DNA from: Fratercula arctica
Taxonomy: Eukaryota > Chordata > Aves > Charadriiformes > Alcidae
Direction of reading: 5' to 3'
DNA length: 64,000 nt
NCBI GenBank assembly: GCA_947846985.1
Contig: CANTUZ010000001.1
Coordinates: 187,101,455-187,165,454 of the forward strand
A program made the translations under genes and the position numbers. Below the pieces are notes generated by a model that searched no databases, was not told the origin of the DNA, and saw only the letters and a list, made by a program, of their open reading frames with translations. Shown in pieces: positions 24,275 through 34,534 of the stretch (positions are counted from its first letter, which is position 1; every line of letters starts with the position of its first letter).

Positions 24275-27200
24275 AATTTTACGCTGGGGTCGTCACCATA
24301 GCATTCAACCACTTTGTTGAGAACTAAAACGTGATTTATGATTGTCACATGCTTGTCTTGCCAAAGGAAGTAAGTACATGCTATAGAGCTTGTTCTGATA
24401 AACTTTATTCTTCTTTTAGGAATAAATTTCTGCTGGATCTGGAGGAGTAGAAGCAGCAAACCCAGGATATATATATCTGTAATTACGAAAATTCACAGAA
24501 TTTGTGATTTTCCCCCTCTAAACGTAAGCTTGCTCTGTTGCAATTCCATTAATTCCCTGAGCCACTGTTTACAGTCCACCCTAGAATCCCCCTCAGAGCA
24601 GCTGTTGCATTAGGAACTGAAATCCTACTAATAGACTTCAGCATCTCTTGTTGTGCTGTATCAGCTTTTAAAGTGCAGGAGCCTTGCTGTCTCTGCTTTT
24701 GTTGCTCAAGCAACTTCTGAGAGCGGCTCTTTTCCTTTTCCTGTGGTAACTGGCTGGTGGGTTTTCCCCCAGGCCTTCCTCCTGTCTGATTTAGAAGTTC
24801 CTAATGAAGTGTGCAACCCATTATTTGGGAGACTGAAAGTGCTGTCCCTGACCAGAGTTTATCTGGAAAAGAAACAGGAGACTACCTGAGCTGAGCAAAC
24901 AACTGAGGGAATCTGGATGAAGGTACATGTATTCCCTAGTGATTTTTGTTTCTAATGTTGATTTTTGTTGGAAGTACCTCAATAGCACAATAATTTATCC
25001 TGCTCTCCCTTGCACCAAAGGACAGAATTGTAGCAGGGTTTTTTTTATTTATTTATTTACTTCTTTATTGCCTGTAAGATCAATTAGTACTAGTTTGAAG
25101 ACTATATTTCCAATAAGCATTCTTAACCTCTCCATCACTTGCTTTACTCTGTAAGGTTAGACTGTTTGGAGCTGCCACTGATGCCAGAGGAACATCTAAG
25201 TACAGGGACTGCATGGAAGTCTTCATATGTACAGCATTGTCAGTAATTCTTCCTTTCTTTTATTAAAAAAAAAATTAAAAATTTCCAATGTGTGACAATA
25301 GTTAAAGAAAAAAAACCCTTGGGAATTAATCACTGGCTCATTTTCATTTAGTTTTGTTTTTCTCTTCCCAGACTAGTCATCACTCTGCAAATAATGAATG
25401 GATACATGGAAACTGATGAATTTAAAACTTCATCAGCTACTCAGGTGAAGGTATTCTGCTACTGCCATAGAACAAACTGTATATCAAAATGTATATCCAG
25501 CAGTTTCTCACACAGAGTTACTATACAGGACCTCATAACAAATTCCTTATCATTGCAGGAATCAAAAGCAGTAATGACTTCCACGGCTGCTTTTCTGCTT
25601 CTCTTGTGACTCTGAAGTTCTGAGGCATTTGTATGTTTTTGCACTCACTGGTTCACGTGTGCCTAGGAGATGGATGGGTGCTGTGTGGCTCATAGAAAAA
25701 GTGAAAGTAGAAGTACACTCAGATTATTTATTGTGTCATGGTCTGTTATATGCAGGATGGGGTTCTGCGACTCGCATGTTTGTTGTCACGTCATACATTC
25801 CTATTCAGATAGGAAGAGAAGAAAAATGCATGATTTCATTTACTTTTTGTTATCTTTCAATCTTATCTCACCCTCGATAACTATGGAGACTTTTCCCCCT
25901 CATAAAGACTGAGGAACAGTGACTAGATCCAGAAAAGGCAGAATTACATTCCGTTCTGCAATCTGATTATTTCAAATGAATTAAATGGGTTTTGATCAAT
26001 GTTTGAACGGAAGTTGGAAGAACTTTATGTTTGGCAGTTATATATATATGTTGGGCAGTATAAGACAGGCCAGTCCACTGGTAGGTAGCACAAGGCTATT
26101 TGTGATGATATTTCTGGATTTAAACAGAGATTTGACCACTCTTGTTTAACAAATCCTTTTTTGTTTCTCAAAACAGTTAATTTTTATATCCTGAGCAGTT
26201 TCAGCTCTGGTAATTGTTTTTGGATGACCTATATTTTAATGAATTTTCAGTTGCCTGAGATATTCCACCTATTTTCTTGTCTCTGGTGAGAGTGCAATAC
26301 TTCTACGGCCTCTTAAAATACTGACCAGAAAACCAACAGGAAGCTTAGGGACTTTAGTGGCTGATGAAGTATTGTATGTTTTCGTTTTTAAATGTAGCAT
26401 CATGATATTACTATTTTTAATTGTGGTGGTTAATTGATTAGATAAACTATAACTCCTTATAAATACAGTTGAGAACCTCAAATTCATCTCCTAGTCTTAA
26501 TATTTGTCAAAGTAATTTGAGGTCGTCATGGAGAGAATTATTCAAATCAATGTGAACAAAACAGTAAGCCACCAAGTATAAAAATGGGCTTATTCAGTTC
26601 AAGTTTTCAGATTTTTTTTGATGCACTTCTGCATTCTACATGGTCATTTAGACCACAGCTGAACTAAAGGGCATGTTATTCCAGAACTCATATACATGTC
26701 CCACAAGCACTTTCAACAGTACAATATTTACATTTAAAAGAGACTAAGAAAGTTCGTAAGTTTGCAACTGTCCCAAATTTTACATTTTTTCTGCTAGCAA
26801 CTTTTGCGAAAGCCATTTAAAGTTAAAATGTAAATTTAAAGCTAAATTCCCTAGTCCCTCAATTCTCTCTAGACAGATAGATAGCATTCACATGTAAGAA
26901 ATGAATTCTACTCTGAAGTACTCCATTGCTATTGAAATAATGCTGCAGAAAGTAGATTTGTATATATCAAAATGGGAGAAATATGTTAAGCACAACCACA
27001 GCAAGCAGGCATATTACACACATGCACTCACACACGAATATCTGTATGAACGATAACCCAAAGGTGAAGAATGTCAACTTAAACTGTATATTCAAACTTT
27101 TGAGGCTTTAAAAAAAAAGAAAAGCTAGCTGTTAAAAAGACACTGACAACATCAATTTGATTTACATTTTTCTAATGCCTCGATCTTTAATTTTTAACTG

Positions 27201-28079
27201 AGAACACAGTAATTAGAATGGTCTGCATTAAAAGAAAAAAACACCTAAATAATAGACATTAATATGGGAGTTTTTCAGTTTTCCCTTTTGATTCTCAGAT
27301 ATGGCTTTTGCAGATGCCTGAGAAAAATAGCATAAGCTCACTTCCCTTTCTTTCTTCTTCCTTCTCTCTGGATACAAAATGCCTTTCTCTCTGTTCTTCT
27401 TTGGTTTCAGCTCCACAGAGACTTTCTGTTGTGCCATGAACCAAACAGCAGAAGGAAATATGTAAAGAATGAAGCAAAGCCAACCAAAAAAAGAAGCGAG
27501 AGAAACTCTAGAATAATGCAATTCTATATTACAGTGGATAGAAGGGTTCCCTTTAACAATCAAAGATACAAAATTTCTCCTATAACCTGGTTTTCATTGC
27601 AAAACTCTCTAAGACCCAGCCAGATTTCTAGCACTTGAAAGCTAGTTAGTCCTTGTCCTAGTCTTTCTCTATGTGGTCATTGCCTTGCTAAAGGAGCAGG
27701 ATGTGCTCTGCAGGGTCATCGACTGTCCAAGTGGCCACATGGTGTAAAACTGTTAAAAAGAAACTCCAAAAGCTCACTTACCTCTGCTTGGAAAGTTTGC
27801 ATTTTGTTCATAAAGCACTGAATTTTCTAGTCAGAGTTTTAATGAAGGTCAAGGAAAGGGCCTGGAAACAGGGTTTATGAAAGTGTTGTAAGGTTCATTA
27901 TTGTCATTGTGCGGAAAAGGATAATTTCCCTAAGAGAAATGGTGACATATACATAATAAAGTCCCTGTCCCTGTCATGACAGCTCAAGAGCATGCCATCG
28001 TTACCACCTATGTCACACTGCAGGTGTGCCTGCCATATGGGTGACAGCCGCTGACTTCTCTGATCAACACATAATTATC
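24275..28079. other. No gene seen
   Basis: Unique AT-rich DNA with short simple runs (TA near 26040-26050, CACA near 27015-27035). A 111-codon minus-strand frame at 27228-27563 is rich in K and E from an A/G-rich stretch and is not a recognisable protein. Nothing else can be supported. Confidence 0.5.
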
Positions 28080-28260
28080 TCTGAATAAAAATGCGCGTCG
28101 GAGTGGCTGGACATAATGGATTGAGGACCCAGGGCAAAATGCTCTTTGCCGCGTCCCGCAGCACCACCTGGGGGTAGGAGGGGGCTGAGGGGAGCCACGG
28201 GAGCCCCGGCTACCTTGAGAAACCTGCAGCGCCTGGGCCGCCCCGAGGTTATCATGTTTA
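28080..28260. promoter_or_regulatory. Small CpG-rich patch
   Basis: About eleven CpG dinucleotides fall within some 170 bp (for example GCGCGTCGG near 28094 and GCCGCGTCCCGC near 28149), in a region otherwise AT-rich and CpG-poor. It is too short for a classic CpG island. It sits directly before a homeodomain-site-rich block, which suggests an enhancer or a minor promoter. A 100-codon minus-strand frame covers it, probably because GC-rich DNA has fewer stops. Function is inference. Confidence 0.4.
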
Positions 28261-28399
28261 TCCTTCCTGTCTTCTCTTGGATAGGAGAGGTCACTTGGTT
28301 AATGGCAGGATGCCCCTGATGGAAAAGGTCCTCCTGATCAGGGCTATTCTCCGCTGATCTAACCATATATCTCTCTCACAGCATCTGGATAGTTTCCAT

Positions 28400-28770
28400 T
28401 TGCAGAGTCCCCTTCCCCCATAAGATAATAAATATCATATCACAAGGATGGCAGTGCTCCTTCATGGAACACTGACTGTTTATTAGAGGCAAAAAGTTTA
28501 AGAGAAATGCTAACAATGTTCATTAATGGCCTGCATCCAGGTTTAATGAGGCATGTCAATATGCGGACTGGGCAACATCAGTGGCATAATAGTGGTGGTA
28601 AATGGGAGTAATTGTATCCAATTGTACGGCACAGCTTCCAGGAATGAGCCCGAACTGCCAACTGACAATGACAGAGCAATTATGGGAAGGCAAGCGAGCT
28701 GTGTCAAATTAGCACTTGGTGAGAACTCATTTTTCAGAGATGTGCTTGCTCTACAACACCACAAGTGATA
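28400..28770. promoter_or_regulatory. Candidate conserved non-coding element, TAAT/ATTA rich
   Basis: The block has balanced composition and no simple repeat. It contains a dense set of homeodomain-type cores: TTATTAGAG, CATTAATGG, TTTAATGAG, CATAATAG, GTAATTG, CAATTATG and AAATTAGC. Frames of about 70 codons on both strands are open but show no recognisable domain. I read it as a likely developmental enhancer from texture alone. An exon cannot be excluded because a CAG precedes GTTTAATG and GTGAGA follows near 28718. Confidence 0.35.
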
Positions 28771-31310
28771 GCTACTTTATTGTGAGTGATAGGAAGACCA
28801 GCACTTAGACTGATGTTCTGATTTGTCAATAGCTGTATTTGAAAGCTTAGTGTCACAAATATATAGAGATATTCAGGGAGAGAGGCACACTGCTCATGAT
28901 CCGAAGGATAAGAACGTCGCTGAGAAGGTCATCTGTCAGTGTGAGCTGTCAAAGAGAGATCACACTCTATGAAAAGGGAACATTCAGCCGACTTAAGTAA
29001 TTACCTTTGACTGAGATTTGAAGATGTCTTCTTTTGTTGGCCTACATTGACTGCATAATTTATAATTTACTGCAATCAGTGAAGGGCCAGGAATTGTAAC
29101 TAAGAAAATCCTTATTTTATTTCTCATAATTACATTTCTTTTTCGCTCCCTTAGTGCCTCGGAATGAAAAAGTAGGATATTGATGAAATCTTTTTTAGTA
29201 ACTCACTCAAATCAGCTTTATCTTTTAACATATCATACCCAAATTGGAAGGTTTGCTTTATTTTTATTTTTTTTAGACCGCAGATATGAGCCATACACTA
29301 TGCCGTCTTATAAAGTACACTACATTCCTAATGTGGCTTTACACTCTTTGTAGGATTACCAGTTGAAAAGGATAAAGGAATAATTCAATTTTGTCTTTCT
29401 AGTGCAGAATAAGGAAAAAGAAAAAAAGATTTAAGCACTGAAATTGTAATCCACATCCTATTCAGAGATAGAGATCAGTTTGATATAGTTGTCAGAACTG
29501 CAGAGAGATAAGTATTGTAGCAAATATTTTAGAACTTTGTGGATTAATAGAATTTTCATTGCTTGGTGTCTTTTTTTCCCAGTAATCTCACTGGATCAAT
29601 GTTTGAAAAGTAATTTCTTAGCCTTTAATAATCTTAAAAACAAAAGATAATATATGACCAATTATGCTCTGGGGTATAACAAGTATTACATTTTTGTTTT
29701 TTATCTTAATAGGAAAAAATATCTACTTACATTTTATTAACTAAAAATATAGCATGAATTGTTATCAACGTAGCTTTTGAATTTTTATTTTTTCAGTAAA
29801 AATGTCATTTTGGAAACCTTTCTGTATTTTTCCTTATTCTACTTGCCACTGTGGGCTGTTCGGTGTATCAAACTTTCTGCTTGGAACAAGGAAATCATTT
29901 TATTGGGAGTGGCTGAATGATTAATGAATTGTAACAAAAAGAGACCGGGGATTAGCGTGCCTTCTGGCCAAAACCTGTTGTTTAATTCCAGGTGTATTGA
30001 TTAACTGTAGAGTTATCGACGAAAGAATTAATTTAAGTACTTTAAGTCAATGTTACTTTAGTTGAAAACTCTACCTTTAGGCACAAGGAAATGCCAGTAC
30101 AAAACTAGTCAATTTATATATTGGCAAAGTACTGTCACATGAAAAAGGTTTTATGTCTTCATATCTTAAATTTTAGGCAGGATTTTTTATGTCACGCTAA
30201 TTTTCTAAGATTCATCAAAGAGTCATATTTAAAATTTGTAATTGTGGGTTTAGTGATGTTTGCAAATTACTTAATGTTTCCTCTGAACTTTTAAGATTCT
30301 TCTAAAATATACTTTGTTTTCTTTAGTTTGAATTTCAGTACCTGACATTATTTTAAATTATATGCCTTGCTGATTCTGAAACACATTTTTAATCATTATT
30401 TTTTTATGTTTCAGAATTCTTTAGGCCATTCAATTTCCCCCATTGTTGAAAGCTGTTTAATTCACAATGCCTTGAGTACAGGCCCGTCATCTATTCTATA
30501 GTGACTATACCACTTAATAATGGAATAGTGCATCAAAGTGCCACTTAGATCTCAAATTGTTATGTATGACTGTCAAAGCGGTGAAAAAAGCAAAAAGAGA
30601 AAAAAAAAGAAAAAAAGGGAAAAAACCTTGATTTGTCATTACTACTGGAACGTGAATTTGTCAGCCAGGTTTTGAAACCACAACAGCATTGCTTGCATCC
30701 CCAGCGAGATGTCGAAAACTTGACAGGTACATATTTTTTCAACTACAAGCACTTCTATAATGAAAACTAAATACACAAATCTTATTTTTTTTGCTCTTGA
30801 CAGATAGTTGTTGCCAATGGGATTTAATGTTCAGGTTTGAGTTGTCAAGAGAAATAACCAATAAGCAATCCAAGTAGTCAGTATACAGATATTCAAAAGC
30901 AAAACGCCTGGCTTATGTGATATACTGGGAAGATTTGAGTGTATAATTAACTAACTGAGGAACCAAGGACACTTAATCTTCCCTCTAATGGCAAGTTCAA
31001 CCCATCACTGTCTCTCTCCAGGGGACAAACTGTAGCTTGTTTTCTGGTCACCAGGGCCTTTGGTTGTCATTTTGCTCTTTCTTATTCATCATATCCTTGA
31101 GTTCTGGCACTGTTCCTTTCATTACTACTCAGACACGCTAAGAATTAACAAGATAAACTATGTTTTATTTCTGAAACTCTATTCATCATCTTATGTATTT
31201 TTAAATTGGGGCTGTTTTTATCTGTCTGCCAACTCTGTGTCAAAAAATTATCTGCTTTTCTTTCAGAGTATGGAAAAGGAATAGGAATTTATGCATTTGT
31301 TGCCTGCATA
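28771..31310. other. Gene-free AT-rich stretch, parts enhancer-like
   Basis: No exon or transposon is evident. The part from about 29580 to 30400 is rich in TTAAT, AATTA and ATTTAAA words without being simple repeat, a texture often seen in conserved non-coding DNA. An A/G run lies at about 30585-30625. Function is inference only. Confidence 0.4.
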
Positions 31311-31319
31311 AATATGGAT

Positions 31320-31402
31320 TTACAATACATACACTGGAAACCATTGAACTCGAAGATCTTAAAGGTCTTCTCCAACCAAAACAATTCTACGATAATAGTT
31401 TA
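31320..31402 (+). mobile_element. Short CR1 3'-end remnant
   Basis: AGATCTTAAAGGTCTTCTCC followed by AACCAAAACAATTCTACGAT matches the end of an avian CR1 LINE, where AGATCTTAAAGGTC-type words come just before an ATTCTATG tail. Only the last ~80 bp remain, and the tail has decayed to about one and a half units (ATTCTACG). This fits the strong 5' truncation usual for CR1. Confidence 0.7.
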
Positions 31403-31474
31403 AAAAAAATGCTTTAAGAGCAGTCATTTACCTCCAGGCTATCCCCTCATTTACATGGCACTGCATGTTTCTTT

Positions 31475-31510
31475 GTGCGTGTGTGTGTCTGCATGCATGC
31501 GTGTGCAGTA
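31475..31510. repeat. GT/GCAT alternating purine-pyrimidine stretch
   Basis: GTGCGTGTGTGTGT followed by GCATGCATGCGTGTGC is nearly perfect purine-pyrimidine alternation, which favours the Z-DNA conformation. It is short and may be neutral. Confidence 0.7.
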
Positions 31511-31855
31511 CATATGAGTACGGGAGAGAAAAAGCAGGATAGTGGTAAGGGGGCGATTCAGGAATGGGCTATGGAGGAGGCCAGATGTGTTTTGCATTGA
31601 GAAGTTCCCCCTCCCAAACCCAGCACTTGGTAGGAGTGAGCCCTGAGCGGCAGGCAGTCCCAGCAGAGAAATGTTGCTGAATTCAAGCTCTGCGTAGAAG
31701 TGACCACATAGTTCCAGGCGTGAAAGCCCTCTTGCACCGCTCCCATGTCTCCTAGGGAGCAAGGGGACCCTAACGTGACAGGAGCAAAACAGAAAAAATT
31801 TCCATTTGCTTAGGAAGTCTCTGCTCACAGAAAGGCAAGGAAAATGGCTGCTGTG

Positions 31856-31859
<4 letters not shown>

Positions 31860-31889
<30 letters not shown>
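31860..31889. repeat. T30 homopolymer
   Basis: Thirty uninterrupted T's on the plus strand. No SINE or processed-gene body is recognisable on its 3' side, where a minus-strand retroposon with a poly-A tail would lie. Confidence 0.95.
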
Positions 31890-31892
<3 letters not shown>

Positions 31893-32534
31893 TAACTTTT
31901 AAGATGCAGGACATGAAAAAGAAGAGTGTAGCACAAGAAGAGAGCAATATGTCTAGTGCTTTTCTGGGCCACATGCCAGGCTTGTGGACCAAGAATCAGG
32001 GGCATCCGACTCTCCTCTCCCCAGGTTGCCGATCTCTCTGCATGCACAGGTGTGGGACAACGTACACAACTGAATCAGAAGCCTCAGGCCACGTGGATGT
32101 CCTAAATGTACTTCTTATAAATATTCACACAGGGGGAAGTGTAATAGTGACATTGTAAACCTGTCCGTACAACTATTATGCTTACTAAACTACTGGTTGT
32201 TTACCCAGCAAAATTATTACTTGCCAGGAAGAAATTTTGCAAAGCTACATCATACGCAGAGAAACAGAAAGAGATCTCAACAAAAAACCCCAGATTTTGC
32301 AGTACATAAGTAAACCCTGGGCTTAAGGTACACATTGTGAGCAAGGAGAATCAAAGTGAAGGCTGACACAACTTCCTTACTTATTCTTCTTAAACCGCTG
32401 CTGTCACTTGTGTACAGTAAATCTGTCTTAGTTCATGGATCATTGACACCGTAGACCAAAACGCTTAAGGTCGCTGATATCAAAGTAGCTGGCGTGCTTC
32501 TGCCTTGCGGACTCAATCCTGGAAGGTGCTGGGT

Positions 32535-32584
32535 CCCTGCCAGGCAGCTCCAGCGGGAGCCCAGGCTGCTCCGCGCTGGCAGGG
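32535..32584. other. GC-rich inverted repeat (possible hairpin)
   Basis: CCCTGCCAG at 32535-32543 is exactly complementary to CTGGCAGGG at 32576-32584, with a 32-base loop. It lies in a 130-bp GC-rich island inside AT-rich DNA. It could form a hairpin in RNA or DNA, but the stem is only nine pairs. Confidence 0.4.
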
Positions 32585-34144
32585 TGGGAGCTCTGCCCTG
32601 CCTGGTAAAGAGCTTTGCCATTTGGCTTGAAAAAGATCACGCTTGTGTAGCAAATCTGCTTTCTGAAGACGAAAGCTGTGTCCTTCTTCAAGTTTTAGAC
32701 CTTGAATGTCCACTTTTATCTAAAGAATTATTTGTGTATAATTTTTTTTTGTTTGTTTTAAACCAAATATTGAGCTAACGTGAACAGCGAGAGAGAGCGG
32801 AAAAATATTTGAGACCGCTCATTTTGATAGTCCTTTTTGATATGCACATTTATAACATTAAAACATCAATTTTCTCCAGTTTAGCAAAATGAAATATAAA
32901 AAAAAAAAGTTCATTAGCCCTATACAAAGGGATGAAAGAGGATTATAATGTAATTACCAACAGACCCTTAATACAGTCATAGAAGTGACTGACGTTATTA
33001 TTCTGACACTGGAAAATTTACTGTAGATGCTTTTGAGTCAAACTATGCATACCTGTCTGTTTAATGCAGGTACTTTCAGACATTAATTGTACCTGATAAA
33101 AAGCTCACACCCTGGCTGATATACATGTTAGAGGTACCGTGTGTTGTCATCTGCAGGTCCGGATAGCTCAAGGTTATGTGACTGGGTTAATAGGATGAGA
33201 TTCGTGGTTTAACACTCAGGCTTCTAACACATAGCCATAAAGACGCTCAGTGAAATACAACTGGCTGTCTCCTCCGAGGGAGCAGTCTGCAGGCCTCTAG
33301 CGATTGTTTCAGAAGTTAGAAACTCTTAAACGTCCTACATTTCAAAGTGTCTCATTTGTACAAAGACTTATAAGTGAAATAGCATGGAAGAGACACCCAC
33401 ATGCAGGAAATCTGTGTTTAAATATTTATCTGATGGTTTTTATTTTAAAAAACATAATTTTTTGTACAAGAGAAAAGAGATAAGAGAATTATTTTCATGA
33501 AACAACTGATCTGTATCTAATCTGTAGAGACATATTAATATCAAAAATAGACTCTCTCAAAAATCAGGCATAGCAAAGGTTTCATAATATATTTGATTAA
33601 TCAAAACCCAAACGGAAAGTTCTGATCTTCCCAGATGCTGATAGGACTTACAACTTGCTTCAGGGCACTATAAACCATGCAGCACCAAATGCTTGCATAT
33701 ATTTCATAACACACCAAGCTCTCAAATATTTCTGTAAAAAAGGTCCATCAGTAAAATCTTACTGCTTCTTTTCCCGGCCTGCCCTGTACGGACATAGGAT
33801 CATGCACTAATTTCGGAAGAGACATTTCCTTTTTTTTTAATTCCTTAGTCTGCTAGGCCAGCACGTTGCATACAGAACAGAGAGCAGGTGATGTTTCTTT
33901 TAGCAACCGCAAATAAGAAACAGGAGCAGGGATCCTCAGCCCTGCTGGATGAATGGTTAGTGAGGCCCGAGGAAAAGGATACGGTTTTATTGTGTGCTGC
34001 TTCAGCCCTGGATCCATTTTAGTCCAGCCTATTTTGCTGACTTAAATGACATTTGAGAATTATTTTAACTTGTATTAAAGACGTGTCCACAGACTGCAGG
34101 CTATTCTATGAGGAACACTCTGCAAGACAGCGAAGATAAAAATT

Positions 34145-34530
34145 ATAACAGAAGAAATAGTGGGGGATCTTATCAACGCTTATAAATACTTAAAGGATGG
34201 GTGTCGGGAGGATGGGGCCAGGCTCTTTTCAGTGGTGCTCGGCAACAGGACAAGAGGTAACAGGCACAAACCTGAACATAAGAAGTTCCATCTCAACATG
34301 AGGAGGAACTTCTTTCCTTTGAGGGTGGCAGAGCACTGGAACAGGCTGCCCAGAGAGATGGTGGAGTCTCCTCTGGAGACATTCAAAACCCACCTGGACA
34401 TGTTCCTGTGCAACCTGCTCTGGGTGACCCTGCTCTGGCAGGAGGGTTGGACTAGAGGATCTCCAGAGGTCCCTTCCAGCCCCTACCATTCTGTGATTCT
34501 GTGATTCTGTGGGATTCTGTGACTCTATTT
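34145..34530 (+). mobile_element. 5'-truncated CR1 LINE, with the ORF2 C-terminal coding part and tail
   Basis: This is the best-preserved transposon in the window. It begins abruptly near GGGGGATCTTATC and ends in an (ATTCTGTG)n tail at about 34488-34528, the hallmark of CR1 in birds. The frame 34160-34504 is open for 114 codons and reads as the C-terminal part of CR1 ORF2, after the reverse-transcriptase domain. Visible words include DLINAYKYLKDG near the start, GARLFSVVLGN, EHWNRLPREMVESPLETFK and HSVIL at the stop. The stop codon TGA at 34502-34504 lies inside the tail repeat, as is usual for CR1. The frame is unbroken, so the insertion is comparatively recent. The reverse transcriptase and endonuclease are missing and the copy cannot move by itself. 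I see no target-site duplication. Confidence 0.92.
34160..34504 (+). pseudogene. CR1 ORF2 fragment (C-terminal end only)
   Basis: A 114-codon open fragment of the CR1 ORF2 polyprotein. Full-length ORF2 normally carries an endonuclease and reverse transcriptase of several hundred residues, both absent here. The first ATG is internal to the original protein, so this is a dead fragment rather than a small gene. Confidence 0.85.
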
Positions 34531-34534
34531 CAAC

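Larger units (their letters stand above)
31403..34144. other. No gene seen
   Basis: Holds an alternating purine-pyrimidine stretch at 31475-31510, a T30 run at 31860-31889 and a GC-rich hairpin-like patch at 32535-32584. A minus-strand frame of 198 codons (31451-32047) reads through the T30 run as polylysine and resembles no family, so I do not call it a gene. Confidence 0.5.

Noticed and set aside
28553..28768. A 71-codon exon bounded by CAG and GTGAGA
   Set aside because: The opposite strand is equally open and the residue pattern fits no family; a regulatory block explains it better, though an exon is not ruled out.
31860..31889. T30 as the poly-A tail of a minus-strand processed pseudogene
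   Set aside because: The sequence on its 3' side holds no recognisable gene copy in the expected orientation.
31451..32047. A 198-codon minus-strand gene
   Set aside because: It reads through the T30 run as polylysine, overlaps other frames and matches no family I know.
34160..34504. A small host gene of 114 codons
   Set aside because: The frame is the C-terminal part of CR1 ORF2 and ends inside the CR1 tail repeat.
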